Below are positions 1-13,313 of a stretch of DNA of 64,000 nucleotides, in pieces. Position numbers and translations under genes: made by a program. Origin of the DNA: Cyanophora paradoxa (Eukaryota > Glaucocystophyceae > Cyanophorales > Cyanophoraceae); contig QPMI01000519.1 of NCBI GenBank assembly GCA_004431415.1, forward strand, positions 186,001 through 250,000. Direction: 5' to 3'. Within the stretch, counting starts at the first letter, position 1. The number at the start of each line of letters is the position of its first letter. A model generated the notes under the pieces. That model saw only the letters and a list, made by a program, of their open reading frames with translations. It was not told the origin of the DNA and ran no database searches.

Positions 1-2603
1 GCCTCCCGATCCCGCCGGGCGCCGGGCGCCGGGCGCCGGGGGCGGGGCGCCGGCGCGCATGCACGGGGGTGGCGCGGCCCGCGCGGCGCGGTCAGCGCGC
101 GCGGCGGGCGGCGCGGGCGGCCTTGACCGCCCTCGATCACGATGCCGTAGAGGGGGCCCCCAACGAGCGCCCCCGGCACCGCGAGGGCCGCCGCCAGGGG
201 CGCCGCCACCGCCAGCGCCACCCCCACCCGCACCCGCCCCCTCCGCACCTCCCTCCGCAGCTGCCGCGCCGCCTCCCCCTCCGCGAACTGCATCCCCGCG
301 CACCCTGCGCCCCCCCGAGAGGTCAGGCCGCTGCGGCGGGCGCCGCAGCAGCAGCAGCAGGGGTGCGCTCACCGAAGATGTTGTCCTCCCCAAAATGGTC
401 CGGCGTGTACTCCCCGCCGCAGAGGTAGCAGAACTGTGTACCCCCACCGTCAGCTTCCGCGGTCGCAGCACGGGCCCCGAGCCACGCGGTGCTGCACCTG
501 GTAGCCGCAGCGGCACCTGCGCGAGGGAGAAGGAATGAGGCCGCGGGTACCGCGCGCGGGGCGGGGGTGCGGCGCACGTCATGTGGTTGCACCCGCTGCT
601 GCGCTCGACCATCGCACGGCACCGCCGGCTGGGGGGCCCGAAGGGTGAGGCAAGGCGCGCGTGCGTGCGTGCGGGCGGGTGGGTGGCACCAGCGGCGCAT
701 GGCGCCCCGCCGCTCGAGCTCGAGCAGCGCGCGCTCGTTCGGCCTCTCCCGGCGCGTGTACGCCTGCATGCACGCCAGCGTGAGCCCCGGGGGCGGAAGA
801 GGAGAGGGGGGGGGTGGGGTGGGGGTGGGGGTGGGGGGGGTGGGGGGGCGGGAGAGGGGGGGGGCGGGAGAGGGGGGGGGCAGGAGAGGGGATCGGGGGA
901 GGCGGGTGGGGGGGGGGGGGGCGGGAGGCGGGGTGGGGGGGGGGGGGGAGAGGGGTGGGCGGGGGGGGGCGGGGGGGGGGGGGCGGGGAAGGGGGAGGGG
1001 GGTGGGTGGGGCGGGGAGGGGGGGGGGGGGGCGGGGGCAGAGGAGGGGACCTTGCAGGAGGAGTTGGCGTGCGCGCCGCCGTGCTCGAAGCAGAAGGCGG
1101 CGCGGCACTCCGGGCACTCCACGCCCGGCCGCCTCGCCGACGCCCGCGGGTACAGGCTCACCGCGCCGCACTGCGGGCACTCCCGCGCTGGGCCCCGCGC
1201 GTCAGAGGGCCTGGGGCGGGGCCGGCGGGGGCAGCGGCGGCGGACCGGCCCTGTCGCTGCCGAGGGCCTGGAGGCGCTCGTAGCGCGCGAGGAGCTCCTG
1301 CGCGCCGAGCAGCGCGCTCCGCATGGCCGCCGCCGGCAGCTGCGCGCGGCAGCCGGCGCTGGCGGGCGGCGTCGGCGAGGGCGGGGCCTCGTGGGGGCGG
1401 CGAGGCGGGCGGCGAGGCGGACCCGGGCAAGTCACCGCCGCCCTCGACGCGCTCTCCGCCAGCGCGTGCCTCACGCACTCCACCGCGCACCTGAGGCGCG
1501 CGCTCGTCGGCGGGGGCGGGCAGGGGATAGGATTCCGCAGGGGCGCACGGCTCGCAGATGGGTGCGCCTGGCGGCAGCGGTCGCCGAAGAAGAGGTACTC
1601 GGCCATGCCCTCGCTCTCGGCGGAGTCCTCCAGGCAGACGCTGCACTTCCAGCGCGCCCCGCTCCCGAGGCGCAGCCGCGGCGCGCGCGCGGCCGGAGCA
1701 GCGGCCGGCGGCGGCTGCCGCTGGACGCCGCTGGCCTGCTCGAAGCTCCGGAAGACGGCAGCGAGCTCGGGGCCGGTGCTGGCGCGGGGGCGAAGGGCTG
1801 CGCGCGCGTGCGCGGGCGAGCTGACGGAGGCCTGCGCTTCACGGAGCGCCCACAGGAGGCGCAGTAGCTTCGCTTCGAGCTCTGATTCGAAGGACGACGC
1901 AGGAGGCCCCGGGGTGCGCGCCGGAGAGGTGGCAGGCATGCCCACGCCCGCCGCCGCCGCCGCATCCGTCCTCACCGCCGCCGTCGCCACCGCCGCTGCC
2001 GCTTCCCCCGCCGCCGCCGCACCTGACTCGCCGCCGCTGGCGCTGCTCTCTATGAAAGGATTGTATGCGTCGCTGCTGCTGAGGCGAGATTCCTGTGCGT
2101 GATCCGTGGCGAATGTCGCTGGGGTTGCGGGCAGCAGCTCGTGGTCAAGTGATGTACGTGTAGGCTGGCCCGCCGCGGCTGCAGCTGGCCATGGTGAATT
2201 CGAAGCAAGGTCCGCCGCAGTCGCCGGAGCCACGTTGACGTTGCTGCCCATGGGGCTGTCTTCAAAGGGATTGCGGGAGGCGAAGCTGGTCGTACGCGAC
2301 TCCTGCTCCGCGAAAAACGCAGCCGAGGGCGAGAGCGGCGCCAGCAGGTCGACGAATTCTCCGCTAGAGCTATCTACTCAGGGGTTGTACGCATCGCTGC
2401 CCACGCGAGATTCCTGCTCCATCGCGGTCGGGGGCGTCGCTGGCGGGGGCGTCGCTGGCGGGTGGACGCGTGCGGGGCCTGGAGCGCGAGCTCGAGGCTG
2501 CCGAAGCCGCGGCGCTGCTGGTGTGCTCGATGAAAATCGATTCCCAGCTAAGGGGACTTTCGCCTCCGAACGCGGCCACCTGATCTCCGTTGGACGTGGC
2601 CAT
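1..2603 (-). CDS. RBR-type E3 ubiquitin ligase with C-terminal membrane segment (partial, 3' end outside window)
   Basis: RING-between-RING ligases take ubiquitin from an E2 onto a catalytic cysteine before passing it to a substrate. In order on the minus strand: a low-complexity N-terminus with NPF-containing repeats (about 2450-2030), a RING1 start CSVCLED (about 1640), an IBR with ECPQCGAVSL and ECPECRAAFCFEHGG (about 1170-1070), then Rcat. Rcat is built from three exons that splice to CRRC, then GCNHMTCRCGYQFCYLCG (about 620-430); the cysteine after HMT is the expected catalytic residue. A hydrophobic stretch VALAVAAPLAAALAVPG (about 240-170) follows, a likely transmembrane helix as in RNF19/RNF144-like ligases. 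A G-tract-filled intron lies at about 790-1045. The second half of RING1 is not resolved. The start at 2603 is uncertain because an in-frame TGA lies at 2378-2380; ATG 2251 is the alternative. The family call is firm. Confidence 0.82.
790..1045. repeat. G-rich (minus strand C-rich) low-complexity tract in an RBR intron
   Basis: About 250 bases made almost entirely of G runs with scattered A and T on the plus strand. It sits between the IBR-encoding exon ending SSCK and the next exon beginning AYTRRERPNE on the minus strand, so it is intronic. The G runs could form G-quadruplexes. Run lengths are prone to assembly error. Confidence 0.8.
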
Positions 2604-2857
2604 GTCGACCTCTAGCGAATGACTGTCAGGTAACCGAGCCGAATGAGCCGAACACGAACCGGGAACAAGAAAGCGTACCGGTACGGCGGTACCGGTAACG
2701 ACTTCGACTCCGCGTGCGTCGAACACGTGCTCGCTGACCGCTCCCTGTGTCTGCCCCCAACGTTGCCGTACCCTGAACTGGGGCTTGCTGTACCCTTCGA
2801 GCCGACGACGACCTCGTGCTTTTGCAGCCCTCGTCGCATTCCGCGCACCGCCTTGCG
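2604..2857. promoter_or_regulatory. Probable bidirectional promoter, RBR ligase and small gene
   Basis: About 254 bases between the tentative RBR start (2603) and ATG 2858. It contains ACCGGTACGGCGGTACCGGTAACG at about 2679-2701, built from repeated GGTACCG/ACCGGTAC words. The RBR start is uncertain, so the interval may be longer. Confidence 0.3.
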
Positions 2858-3191
2858 ATGTCAGCGTCCACTTCAGCCGCGCAGACCGCGCCAGCCGCAG
2901 GCTCGAGTAAGAAGACCGGTTTCACGTTCCTGCGCGGCAAACAGGCCGCTGCCACGGAGCCCACGCGTACGTCGACGCCCGTCACGAGCTCAAATAGCTC
3001 AGAATGTTCGAAGCCAGCGTCGGCAACCGCTCCGCAACCGGCGCCCGAGGTGAGCAGCTCGCCGCGCGGGCGCACCCCATGGCCAGGCCCTCTCGCGGTG
3101 TTGCTCACCGCATTCATCCCTCCCGCAGATCGAGCTTCTGGACAAGAAGGGCCCCGGCAGTGGGTGCACGTGCGCGACGCAAGCCAGCTAG
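2858..3191 (+). CDS. Small hypothetical protein, two exons
   Basis: ATG at 2858 opens a 64-codon exon, rich in Ser, Thr and Ala with a basic KKTGFTFLRGKQ segment, ending before a consensus donor GTGAGC at 3050. A canonical acceptor CCCGCAG ends at 3128. The second exon reads IELLDKKGPGSG then CTCATQAS and stops at 3189-3191, giving about 84 residues. I do not recognise the family and see no membrane segment. It lies head-to-head with the RBR ligase gene, about 254 bases apart, so the two may share a promoter. Further exons are possible: a donor-like GTGCAC lies in exon 2 and downstream sequence has short open stretches. The splice signals are good; the protein is unsupported by homology. Confidence 0.35.
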
Positions 3192-3668
3192 CGCGCGCGC
3201 TGCGTGTGCAGTTGCAGCTGCAGCTGGACGCGCTTGATCATGAACGAACCACTGAGTCGGGGCGCCGCGCGCAGGTCCGGCGCGGGTGAGATCGTGACGG
3301 AATACACGCAGGAGCTGCTCTCGCGGACGCGCCAGCTCTGCCGCACCCGCTCCCGCAACGCCGAGCGCGACGCGAACGCCCAGCGCGCCCCCGCCAGCGC
3401 CCGCGCCGCCGCGTAGGTCGGGCTCTCGGTCGCCCTCGACCGGCACCGCAGCGCCTGGCGATCAAGTTCTGATGCCAACGGAGTTCCATGGCCTCGTGTA
3501 CATTCATTGTCTTCTGCTCATCTGTCTTCCGTACCTAGGCCTGTCCTGTAGACTGACTGTGACGTATTGTGTTGCGCTACCTCTTACCTAAACCGCTACC
3601 CTGGCCTGTAAACGCTGGAGCGAATCGGGAAAGCGTGAAGAAGGGGGGGGGGGGGGGGGCTCGTCCGG
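3192..3668. other. Intergenic stretch between small gene and TTLL1
   Basis: Open frames exist on both strands at about 3200-3510, including a minus-strand frame with ESSSCVYSVTISPAP, but no family, start or splice pattern lets me choose one. The rest is unremarkable apart from a run of 17 G at about 3643-3659. Confidence 0.3.
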
Positions 3669-6323
<2,655 letters not shown>

Positions 6324-6436
6324 ACACTTGCACAGCGACCATAAACGGAAGCCGCAATTGCAAAACTAAAACCTAAAGCTAGCGCTCTAATGTACAAGGC
6401 TACTACAAGCATCTATCTAAAGCCGCTGAGCGCGGC

Positions 6437-9400
6437 CTAACCGCGCTGCTTGCGGGGGGAGGTGCGGGCGGGGCCCGCAGCTCCGGCGGGGGCGCCGTGG
6501 CCGTGGGTCGGGGCGGGGTAGGGGCCAGGGCGGGGCAGGAGGCGGGACATCCAGGCGCCGGCGTGGGGCGCCGTCGCCCGGAGCCCCGGCATCGACGGGG
6601 CGCTCGTGAGGGACGACGGCGGCAGGGGCGCTGGCAGCTTCGCCGCCGGTTGGGGCGGGGGCGGCTGCTCGGCGGGTGGGTGATAGCTCGCTGCCCGCTG
6701 CGCAGCCGCAGCTGCCGCTGCCGCCTGCAGAGCAGCGGTCACGGTGAGGGCCGGGGCCGGGCGGTGCGCGGGCGGGTCGCGGAGAGACGCACGGCGGCGG
6801 CGGAGGCGGCTCGGCGCTGGACCACGACGAAATGGCCCACGGCGCTGTCCGGGGCGTCAGATCAGGGCGCGCGGGCGGGCGCGGAAAAGGCTGGAGGCCG
6901 GGGGGCGAGCCTGGGGCGGACGAACGGGCTGCTCGGTACCCCCAGGGCCTCCTTCATGAGCTCGCTCTGCGCCATCGCCGCGCGGATCGCCTGCGCGCCG
7001 GTCGCCCCCGTCACCGGCGAGGCCGGGGCGCGGAGAGGGGCGCGGCGGGCCTCGGCGGCGTCGGGGTGCGGGGCGGGGGCGCCGGCGCCCTCGAAGTGGG
7101 GAAGCCCTCGAAGCTCGCGGCCTCCTCGCCCCCGGCGGGCTCCCCGGCGCCTCCCCTGCCCCTCGCTGAGGCGGCGGCGCGGGGCGACGAGGCGGCGGCT
7201 GAGCCCCGGCGGGACGCGGGGCCGACGCGGGCCCAGGCCCGCGCCCAAGCCGCCCCGCGAGAGCGGCGCCAGCCGGACGGGGGCGGCGGGCCCGAGGCGG
7301 GGCGGAGGCCGGGCGAGGGCGGAGGCCGGCGCCAGCCGAGGCGGGGCGCGGGGAGCGGGGCGAGGGGCGCGCTGGCGGCGCGGCGGAGGGGGCCCTCGGG
7401 GGCCGGGGCGCCGCCGATCTGCTGCGGGGGGTCCCGCGTGGGCATCTCCCACTCGCGCTCGGCGGCGACGGCGAGGGCCTTCAGGGGCAGCCGCCCCGCC
7501 TCCTGGATCCGCGCCGTCCGCGAGAGCGGCCGGATGCGCGTCAGGTCCACCCCCTGCGGCGCCCGCTCGAGCGCCCCGGGCCCGTAGAAGCCCGCAGTGG
7601 GCGGCAGGCTCGGCGCCAGGGGCACGAGGGGCGTCCCGAGCAGGTCGGGGCCGAGGGGGCGTGCACGGGGGCGCCGAGAGGGCCCGCGGCGGGCGCGCCG
7701 GCCCCGGCGGGCGCGCCGCGGCGGCGGGCGGCGCTCCGCCCCTGGGCGCCTCCTCCTCGTCGCTCGCGCCCCCGCCCCCGCCGGGCCGATGTTCGCCGCG
7801 CTCCGCCCGCGCCGCAGCAGCGACCGCGCCCGCGCGCCGCGGCCCCGCGCGTCCGCGCCCCCCTCCAGTGCTTCCGGTGGGGATCCCCGAGCTGCGCGGG
7901 GCCCGGGCCGTCAGGGCGGAGGGCGGCCCGGCGAGAAAGGCGTACCCCCGGCAGAGGCGAGCTGAGCTTGGGACGCGACGGGGTACCCGTCAGCACGCGG
8001 TGGCTCTGCGCCGCACGAGTCGGATGCAGAAGGAAGAGAAAAGAGAAAAGGGGGGAGGGGATGGGGGTACCGTGGAGCCGGCGGACTGGAGGCCCTTGCG
8101 GGGGGGCGGGGGCAGATTCGCGGCGGGGCCGGAGGGGGCATCTCGCGGTCGGAGGCGTGTGGGGGCGGGCGGCGGCGGAGGAGGGGGAGTGGGCGGCGGG
8201 GGCGATGGCGGCTCGCTGGGCCGCCGGCGGCCTCGATGGCGGCGGCCGCGGCGGAGGCGGAGGCGGGGCGGCGCCGGAGGGGACGAGGTCGCCGAGATGG
8301 GCCGCGGCGGCCGCCGCTTGAAGGATGAGGACGCGGGGGTACCGATGATCCCCACCGTGCTGCGGGGCGGTTGGCCGGGGAGGGGAGTGGGGGAGGGGGG
8401 GGGAGGGGAGGGGGGAGTGGGGCGGGGGGCGGGGGGCGAGGGGCAGAGGGGGAGCACCTGGCGCGCAGCTCGAAGCGGATCTCTGCCTGCTCGCCGGCCG
8501 GGGGCGGGGCGGCCGCCGCCACGGCGCCGAGCCCCGCCGAGTTGGGCGTCGGCGGCGGCGGCGGCACGTAAACCGTCACGTAGTAGTACCCCAGCGCGAA
8601 GCCCTTGTCCGACGGCTGCGTCGTGCGGGGTACGCGTCAGCCCCGGGGGGTGGACGCGGGAGGGGTACGGGCTCGCCCAGATCTGGACGATTTCCTCCTC
8701 CCCCTCGATCTCGGACCGCCAGCGGTGGTGCGTGTCGGAGGGGTACGGGTTCTGTTGCCGGCGGTTCTGTGCGGGCGGGCGGGCGCGGCGCAGGGCGCGG
8801 GGCGGCGGGGACCTTGTTGCAGAGGAAGAGGCAGGCGTCGGGGGCCGCCGTGGCCCGCAGGCAGACCCGAAAGCTGTGCTTCGCCGAGTTGTGCTGCAGC
8901 CGGAAGTGCGCCGCCTCGCCCCGCCGCACGCTCCCCTCGAACGCCCCCGCCCTGCGCCCCGCCCCGCCCGTCGACGTCGGCCGATGCAGGGGAGGAGGGG
9001 GCGCCGGGCCGGGCCCCAGGGGCGGCTCACTCGTCCTTGGCGAGCTCAAAGTGGGCGCGGGCGTTCGCAGTGAGGCGAAAGGCGGCCGGCGTGGCGCCGG
9101 AGGCGTCTGCGCGGAGAGACAGGCCGGCGTGAGGCCCGGGCGGCTGGCGGCGGGCCGGCGGGCGGGATCCCGTCTCGGGGGGCGCCGCGCACAGACAGCG
9201 ATGAAGACGGGCCGCGGGTCCGACAGGGGGACGATCAGCGCGTCGCCCCCGTCCCCGGCGCTCGCCCACTGGTGCTCCTCCTGCAGACGGCGCTCAGCGA
9301 CGAGGCGGGCGACGGAGGCGGCGGCGGAAGCGGCGCACGCGCGAGGGGCGGTCGGTCTCTGTGCTGGCGAAGAGGTCGGGGTCCCCCGACTCCGCCTCGA

Positions 9401-9941
9401 GCCGCAGGAGGAGCCGCCCGGCGTGGTTCGCCGGCGGCCGGTACACGAAGAGCTGCGACCCGTTGGCCGCGAGGCTCCCGCGGTGCGGCACGCCCGCCCG
9501 CAGCTCCGCGTGCGTGGGATCGCTGGCGCCGTGCTGCACGAGCTGGTCCACAATGTCTGCCGAGGAACTCCGAGTTAGCTGGAGGCAGCGTGCGACGCGC
9601 GGCGCCCTTCCCAGCCTCTCCAGCAGCGGGAATAAGCTAGCAGGTCCTGAACTAGACCGATGAGCGCGCGGGGGCGCTTAGCTAAGGCCCCGGGCTCCGC
9701 CGCAACGGTCTGGTCGGCGGCTGTAGTGGGCGGCCTTCGGCAAACCTGTGTAGAGTGCCTGGAACTCCTTGTACTGTGTGGATCTCCGCACGTTTGCCAC
9801 GGCGGCCTTCTTCTCGGGGCTCTGGAGACGTTTCAGGACTTCTGCCTCTAGCAGCTGCCCATGCGCCGACCAAGTCGCCGGGCGCGAGCTCAGCTGCTTC
9901 AGTTCTTCCGCCAGTCCATCTAGGTGGCTGAAACCGTCCAT
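6437..9941 (-). CDS. Protein with two PPC-like beta-sandwich modules and a long disordered C-terminus
   Basis: ATG 9941 opens MDGFSHLDGLAEELKQ, a short helical N-terminus. Two modules resemble the pre-peptidase C-terminal (PPC) fold known mainly from secreted bacterial enzymes. Module 1 (about 9550-9180) has GSQLFVYRPP, then RLLLRLEAESGDPDLFAS, then EEHQWASAG and PRPVFIAV. Module 2 (about 8950-8530) has GAFEGSVRRGEAAHFRLQ, then RVCLRATAAPDACLFLCN, then PYPSDTHHRWRSE and GYYYVTVYVPPP. The spacing of DPDLF-like, W-containing and YYYVTVY strands matches PPC repeats. After that come Pro, Ala and Arg-rich segments with islands such as GFYGPGALERAPQGVDLTRI and AIRAAMAQSELMKEALGV, ending RTSPRKQRG at 6437. 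No protease or other catalytic domain is visible. Exact exons in the low-complexity half are uncertain. Function unknown. Confidence 0.6.
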
Positions 9942-10623
9942 CCTTGCAGCGGCCGGCGGTGGCCCTGCCGCGGAGCTCGGAATGACTCCCGCGGGCGTCG
10001 AACCCGGGACTCCGGCTCGCCTGGTTTGGGGGGTACAGCAACCCTCACCACCACTTGCGCGCGCGGACGATTATGCGTCCGTCCCCGATCCGAGCGCCTG
10101 GGCTACGGCGTGCGCAGCATGCATATGCGTCCTGAGCTCTCGCCCGCACTCCGATCCGTCCCCGCAACGAGCTACGCTGCAGTCCGCGGCCGCGCGCGCG
10201 CGCCGCGCAGCCGAATCCGGATCCGCGGCCGCGGCCCGCGGCACTGCGGCACTGCATGCGCAGTCTGATTATATAACAAGCGAGTCCCTGCGGAGCAGGA
10301 GTGGCCTTGGGTCTTGGGGTCTCAATTAAATGCATGCGCAAGGCGTGAGGGTGGCCGCTCGAGCTCTTTGTTTTATAACAAGGCCCGCATGCGCATGCGC
10401 AACCGCGCGCGGTTACGGGGGAGGGGGGAGGAGAAATAGGGGGGTCCACTTGGCAAGGGTACACACTCAAGTGAGAGGGTACAGAATTGTGCTGCAAGGG
10501 TACAGATTTTTTTTTTGCAAAAGTGGACGTCGCATTGATACACCACGGCACATGTATCAATGTTCTACGTGACGTGCCCTTCCGACCGGTCATCTATCTA
10601 GCCGAGGGTGCTAGCTAGGTGCC
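9942..10623. other. Intergenic region upstream of the PPC gene, left flank of the LTR element
   Basis: No supported gene. It holds CG-rich sequence with repeated GCATGCGC motifs (including the perfect palindrome TGCGCATGCGCA at 10390-10401), a T-rich run near 10508-10517, and three AAGGGTACA-like units at about 10454-10505. The last belongs to a 20-base direct repeat shared with 21228-21247. Confidence 0.6.
10619..10623. other. Target site duplication GTGCC, left copy
   Basis: Five bases GTGCC directly before the 5' LTR. The same five bases follow the 3' LTR at 15890-15894. Confidence 0.88.
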
Positions 10624-10903
10624 TGTCGCATCCGACATTATCGGATGCTCATTTATATTTGTGAGCCGCTAGGGCTCTAGATTATGTCAGCCTTCGAGCT
10701 GCTGGACCGACGGCGCCTAGGCTAGTTAGAGCGCCGCGGTCACTTGTATTCGTGTCGGGGTACGCCGTATCTGGACGGGTACACCCAGAGTCGAGGTTTG
10801 GTGACTAACTACAGCGACACTCGCCATTCCCTGCCCTGCCGAGCTTGCACTCCGCACGGGCGTCCCGCGCGCACGATTAGACACACTAATCTCGCACGCG
10901 ACA
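10624..10903 (+). repeat. 5' LTR
   Basis: 280 bases, TGTCGC to GCGACA. Near the 5' end CATCCGA and TCGGATG form a perfect 7-bp hairpin stem around a CATTA loop (10629-10647). Promoter and polyadenylation signals are presumed but not identified. Confidence 0.93.
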
Positions 10904-11393
10904 GGCGCCATTCTGCCGGAATCGAACCTTCAAGGGTCTGAGTCCGTATCGCTCTCCCCAGCCCCGCCGCGCAGCGCGCATCGCTGCGCCGCCTTGCCCA
11001 GTGTCTATTGGAGCCAGAGACCTGCTTTCCGCGCGAGCGCCGTCCCCACGGTTGCTTTGCGTTTGAGTGCGCCGCCCTGTACCGCTTGCGGTTGGACGGT
11101 AGTGCACCGGAAACGTCTCTAGTGCCTATCGCGGGCTTCGGGTCATCCCCAGACCGAAGCGCACGCGCCGAGCTCTCTCTCGAGAGTCTCATCATTGCCT
11201 GTCCCATCGCCGGTTGCGAGCAACCGTGCCACGGAGACTGCTGCGAGCAGCTCTCTAAGTGTCCCTGAGTCGCGCTCTTGCGTGACCGCGAGATCTCCGC
11301 GCCGGATTCTGCAGCGAGCTGCAGATCAAATCCCGCGCCTAGTGCTCTCCCTGGCATCTTGTTCTTGCGGCTTTACGTTGCAAAGAGAACACC

Positions 11394-12170
11394 ATGTCAA
11401 ACTCTTCTGAACTGATCAGTTCTGAAGTCCGTAGCCGGCTGTCTGCCCTCGCGCACATCGCGCCTGTGCATGCCCAGGCTGGTGCTGCTTTGCATGTGCA
11501 GCAACTTGCTGCCTCCGCTGCGGCGGACGATGATCCCGTGCGGATCGCGTTCCTGCCTGCGAATCCGCGCCTCGCCGATGGCGACCGGTTCCGGAAGGAT
11601 GTGCGGAACTTCCAGTCGGCCCTGCCGACGAAGTACTTGTTTGGCCCGGATTCTGCCGGTGGCCAGGAGTACTCAAAGTCGGAGGCACTAGCCGGAGTGA
11701 TCGTTGGGCGAATCCGCCCCGGCGCTCTCCGCGCTGAGATCGAGCGCAAGCGTGACCTCTATGAGGCCTCGGTTGCTCTCCTAGAGCGTGACCGCGCCAC
11801 GCTCGCTCGTCTCGAGCTTGTCCCGGCAAACCTGCGGTCTGCCGAGGATGATGCCAATATTCTCGCTCTGCAGCAGAGCTGCGTGCGTGATGAGGCCACG
11901 ATCGTGGCCGTGCGTGACTCGTACTTGCGTGCCCCCGGGCTGCTCGATACGATCACGGCGTGGATTCACAAGCTGCGCCCACATGCGGCCCGCCGGGCCC
12001 TCACTGAGCCCTACACGGGCGAGGACCCCGCTCGTGGCATGACTGGGTCATGCCCTTGTGCGGCACACACTGCCGCCGGGCCAGCGGCTCGCTGCGTACT
12101 ATGCGGATTGCCTGCGCATCGCGCTCGAGGCCCGCTCGACGAGCGAGGACCCGGAATATCAGAACCTTGA
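11394..12170 (+). CDS. Gag-like protein, first frame of LTR element
   Basis: ATG at 11394, about 490 bases inside the 5' LTR, opens MSNSSELISSEVRSRLSALA and a mainly helical 258-residue frame. It has an Arg/Glu-rich stretch RAEIERKRDLYEASVALLER followed by ERDRATLARLELVP-like heptads, consistent with capsid or coiled-coil assembly. Codon use and natural-looking sequence persist to about residue 215 (ARGMTG). After that the frame turns Cys, Pro and Gly-rich, while the +1 frame, open from 12043, reads a natural continuation. The likely protein therefore crosses into the second frame near 12043-12060. Placement just inside the 5' LTR, plus a zinc knuckle in the downstream frame, is the basis for the Gag call; capsid homology itself is not recognisable. 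Confidence 0.7.
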   Translation: MSNSSELISSEVRSRLSALAHIAPVHAQAGAALHVQQLAASAAADDDPVRIAFLPANPRLADGDRFRKDVRNFQSALPTKYLFGPDSAGGQEYSKSEALAGVIVGRIRPGALRAEIERKRDLYEASVALLERDRATLARLELVPANLRSAEDDANILALQQSCVRDEATIVAVRDSYLRAPGLLDTITAWIHKLRPHAARRALTEPYTGEDPARGMTGSCPCAAHTAAGPAARCVLCGLPAHRARGPLDERGPGISEP

Positions 12171-12921
12171 GGTTCGGATGGCCGGCTTCGCCAAAGAGAA
12201 CGAGCGCACCATGCGCGAGTTCCTCGCTGCGCTGCAGCAGCGCCTCCTTGCCCGTGACGGCGCTGTCTCGCCGCTCGAGCTTGATGATATTTTCATCGAG
12301 CAGTGCACGCGCCACGGCTGCCGCGCCGTGTTCCCGCCTGCACCGGCAGCTGCTGAGCCGCCAGAGGCAAAACGGACCCGTATCCTGCAGGCAAAGTTTG
12401 CCAAGGATGAGTCCTCGAGCTCCCCTGGCCCTGCTGCGCCTCGGGACGCTGACCCCAGGGCCCAGCCCTCGATCTCTGCACGTGGGTCCTCTTGGGCTGT
12501 GCAGTCCCGCTCGCCTGCCGCCGTCGCGGAGGTGCTGCGGCGCATGTCTGAGCTCGGGTACCCCGAGTACCCCCCCTCAGACTGCTATGGGTGCTCAGAT
12601 GACCCTAGCGTCCCCGTTGCGGCGCGGCGTCATTGGGCAAATGTGTGCCCCAAGCGCACCCCATTCGCCCCAGTACGCCCCTGGGTGCACCGCGGCCAGT
12701 ACTATCGGCCAAAGCAATCCCAAGAGGATGCTGCCGACGAGCAAGAGTACTGGTCCGACGAGGGAAAACAGGACCCAGACGAAGTCTGCGGTCGCTGTGG
12801 CGAGGCAGGGCACCACCACAGTGCCTGCTCCGACCCCCCCACACGGGCTGCTCGCCCCGCGCTTCCTGCGCCCTCAAGCTCGGCGGCTCCAACCGCACGC
12901 CCTGCGGCGGAGCGTGAGTGA
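12043..12921 (+). CDS. Gag-like protein, second frame with CCHC zinc knuckle
   Basis: This frame is open from just after a TGA at 12040-12042 and has no ATG near its start, which fits synthesis by frameshift from the upstream frame rather than independent initiation. It begins with a helical region GQRLAAYYADCLRIALEAR and ENERTMREFLAALQQRLLAR, then a Pro/Ser-rich linker. Near the end is a nucleic-acid-binding zinc knuckle CGRCGEAGHHHSAC (C-x2-C-x4-H-x4-C, about 12787-12828), the hallmark of nucleocapsid. It stops at 12919-12921. A single-base deletion or insertion that broke one original gag is equally possible. No pol domain follows. Confidence 0.7.
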   Translation: MGHALVRHTLPPGQRLAAYYADCLRIALEARSTSEDPEYQNLEVRMAGFAKENERTMREFLAALQQRLLARDGAVSPLELDDIFIEQCTRHGCRAVFPPAPAAAEPPEAKRTRILQAKFAKDESSSSPGPAAPRDADPRAQPSISARGSSWAVQSRSPAAVAEVLRRMSELGYPEYPPSDCYGCSDDPSVPVAARRHWANVCPKRTPFAPVRPWVHRGQYYRPKQSQEDAADEQEYWSDEGKQDPDEVCGRCGEAGHHHSACSDPPTRAARPALPAPSSSAAPTARPAAERE

Positions 12922-13130
12922 GCACGTGCACTAGCTGCACTAGGGTCTGGCCGGCTTGGGCAGCCGCCAGAACAGCCCTGCTCGTAACCGCGATTCAATT
13001 TTTCGCGGAGCCTGGGCCTCCCCTGCGAGAGCCCCATGTGTCGCTGTAATAAGCGGCCAATATACCTGCCTCTGAGCAGGCTGTATATTTGTACACTTGT
13101 ACATAATTTCAGACGTCGGGGACGACGTCT

Positions 13131-13145
13131 TCCGAGAGGAGGAGT
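13131..13145 (+). repeat. Internal polypurine-tract copy 1
   Basis: TCCGAGAGGAGGAGT, all 15 bases shared with the terminal tract at 15595-15609 that primes plus-strand DNA. It follows a GACGTC-rich palindrome. Confidence 0.75.
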
Positions 13146-13313
13146 GAGCATGGGCATGCTGCACGAGCAGTGCAAGCGCTGCCGCTAGCCCTCCTGCCCG
13201 AGGCTTGCTTGGATCTGTGGCCGCCGGCCAAGATCAAATAGCACTCGCGAAAGAGATCTAGAGCCCCAATCGAGTGCTGTCGAGCAGCCCGAGCGGCCAC
13301 GGGTGCCCCTCTT

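Noticed and set aside
59-1867. Long plus-strand frames rich in Gly, Arg and Ala
   Set aside because: They are mirror images of the RBR gene's minus-strand exons and its G-tract intron; GC bias opens all frames here.
6497-9073. 858-residue plus-strand frame
   Set aside because: Pure shadow of the PPC gene: Arg/Gly-rich throughout, no domain, crossing all minus-strand exons and introns.
10904-10945. Sequence after the 5' LTR as a tRNA primer binding site
   Set aside because: It contains TGCCGGAATCGAACC, the complement of a T-arm-like sequence, but it does not begin TGG next to the LTR and the implied tRNA 3' half does not fold. Left unassigned.
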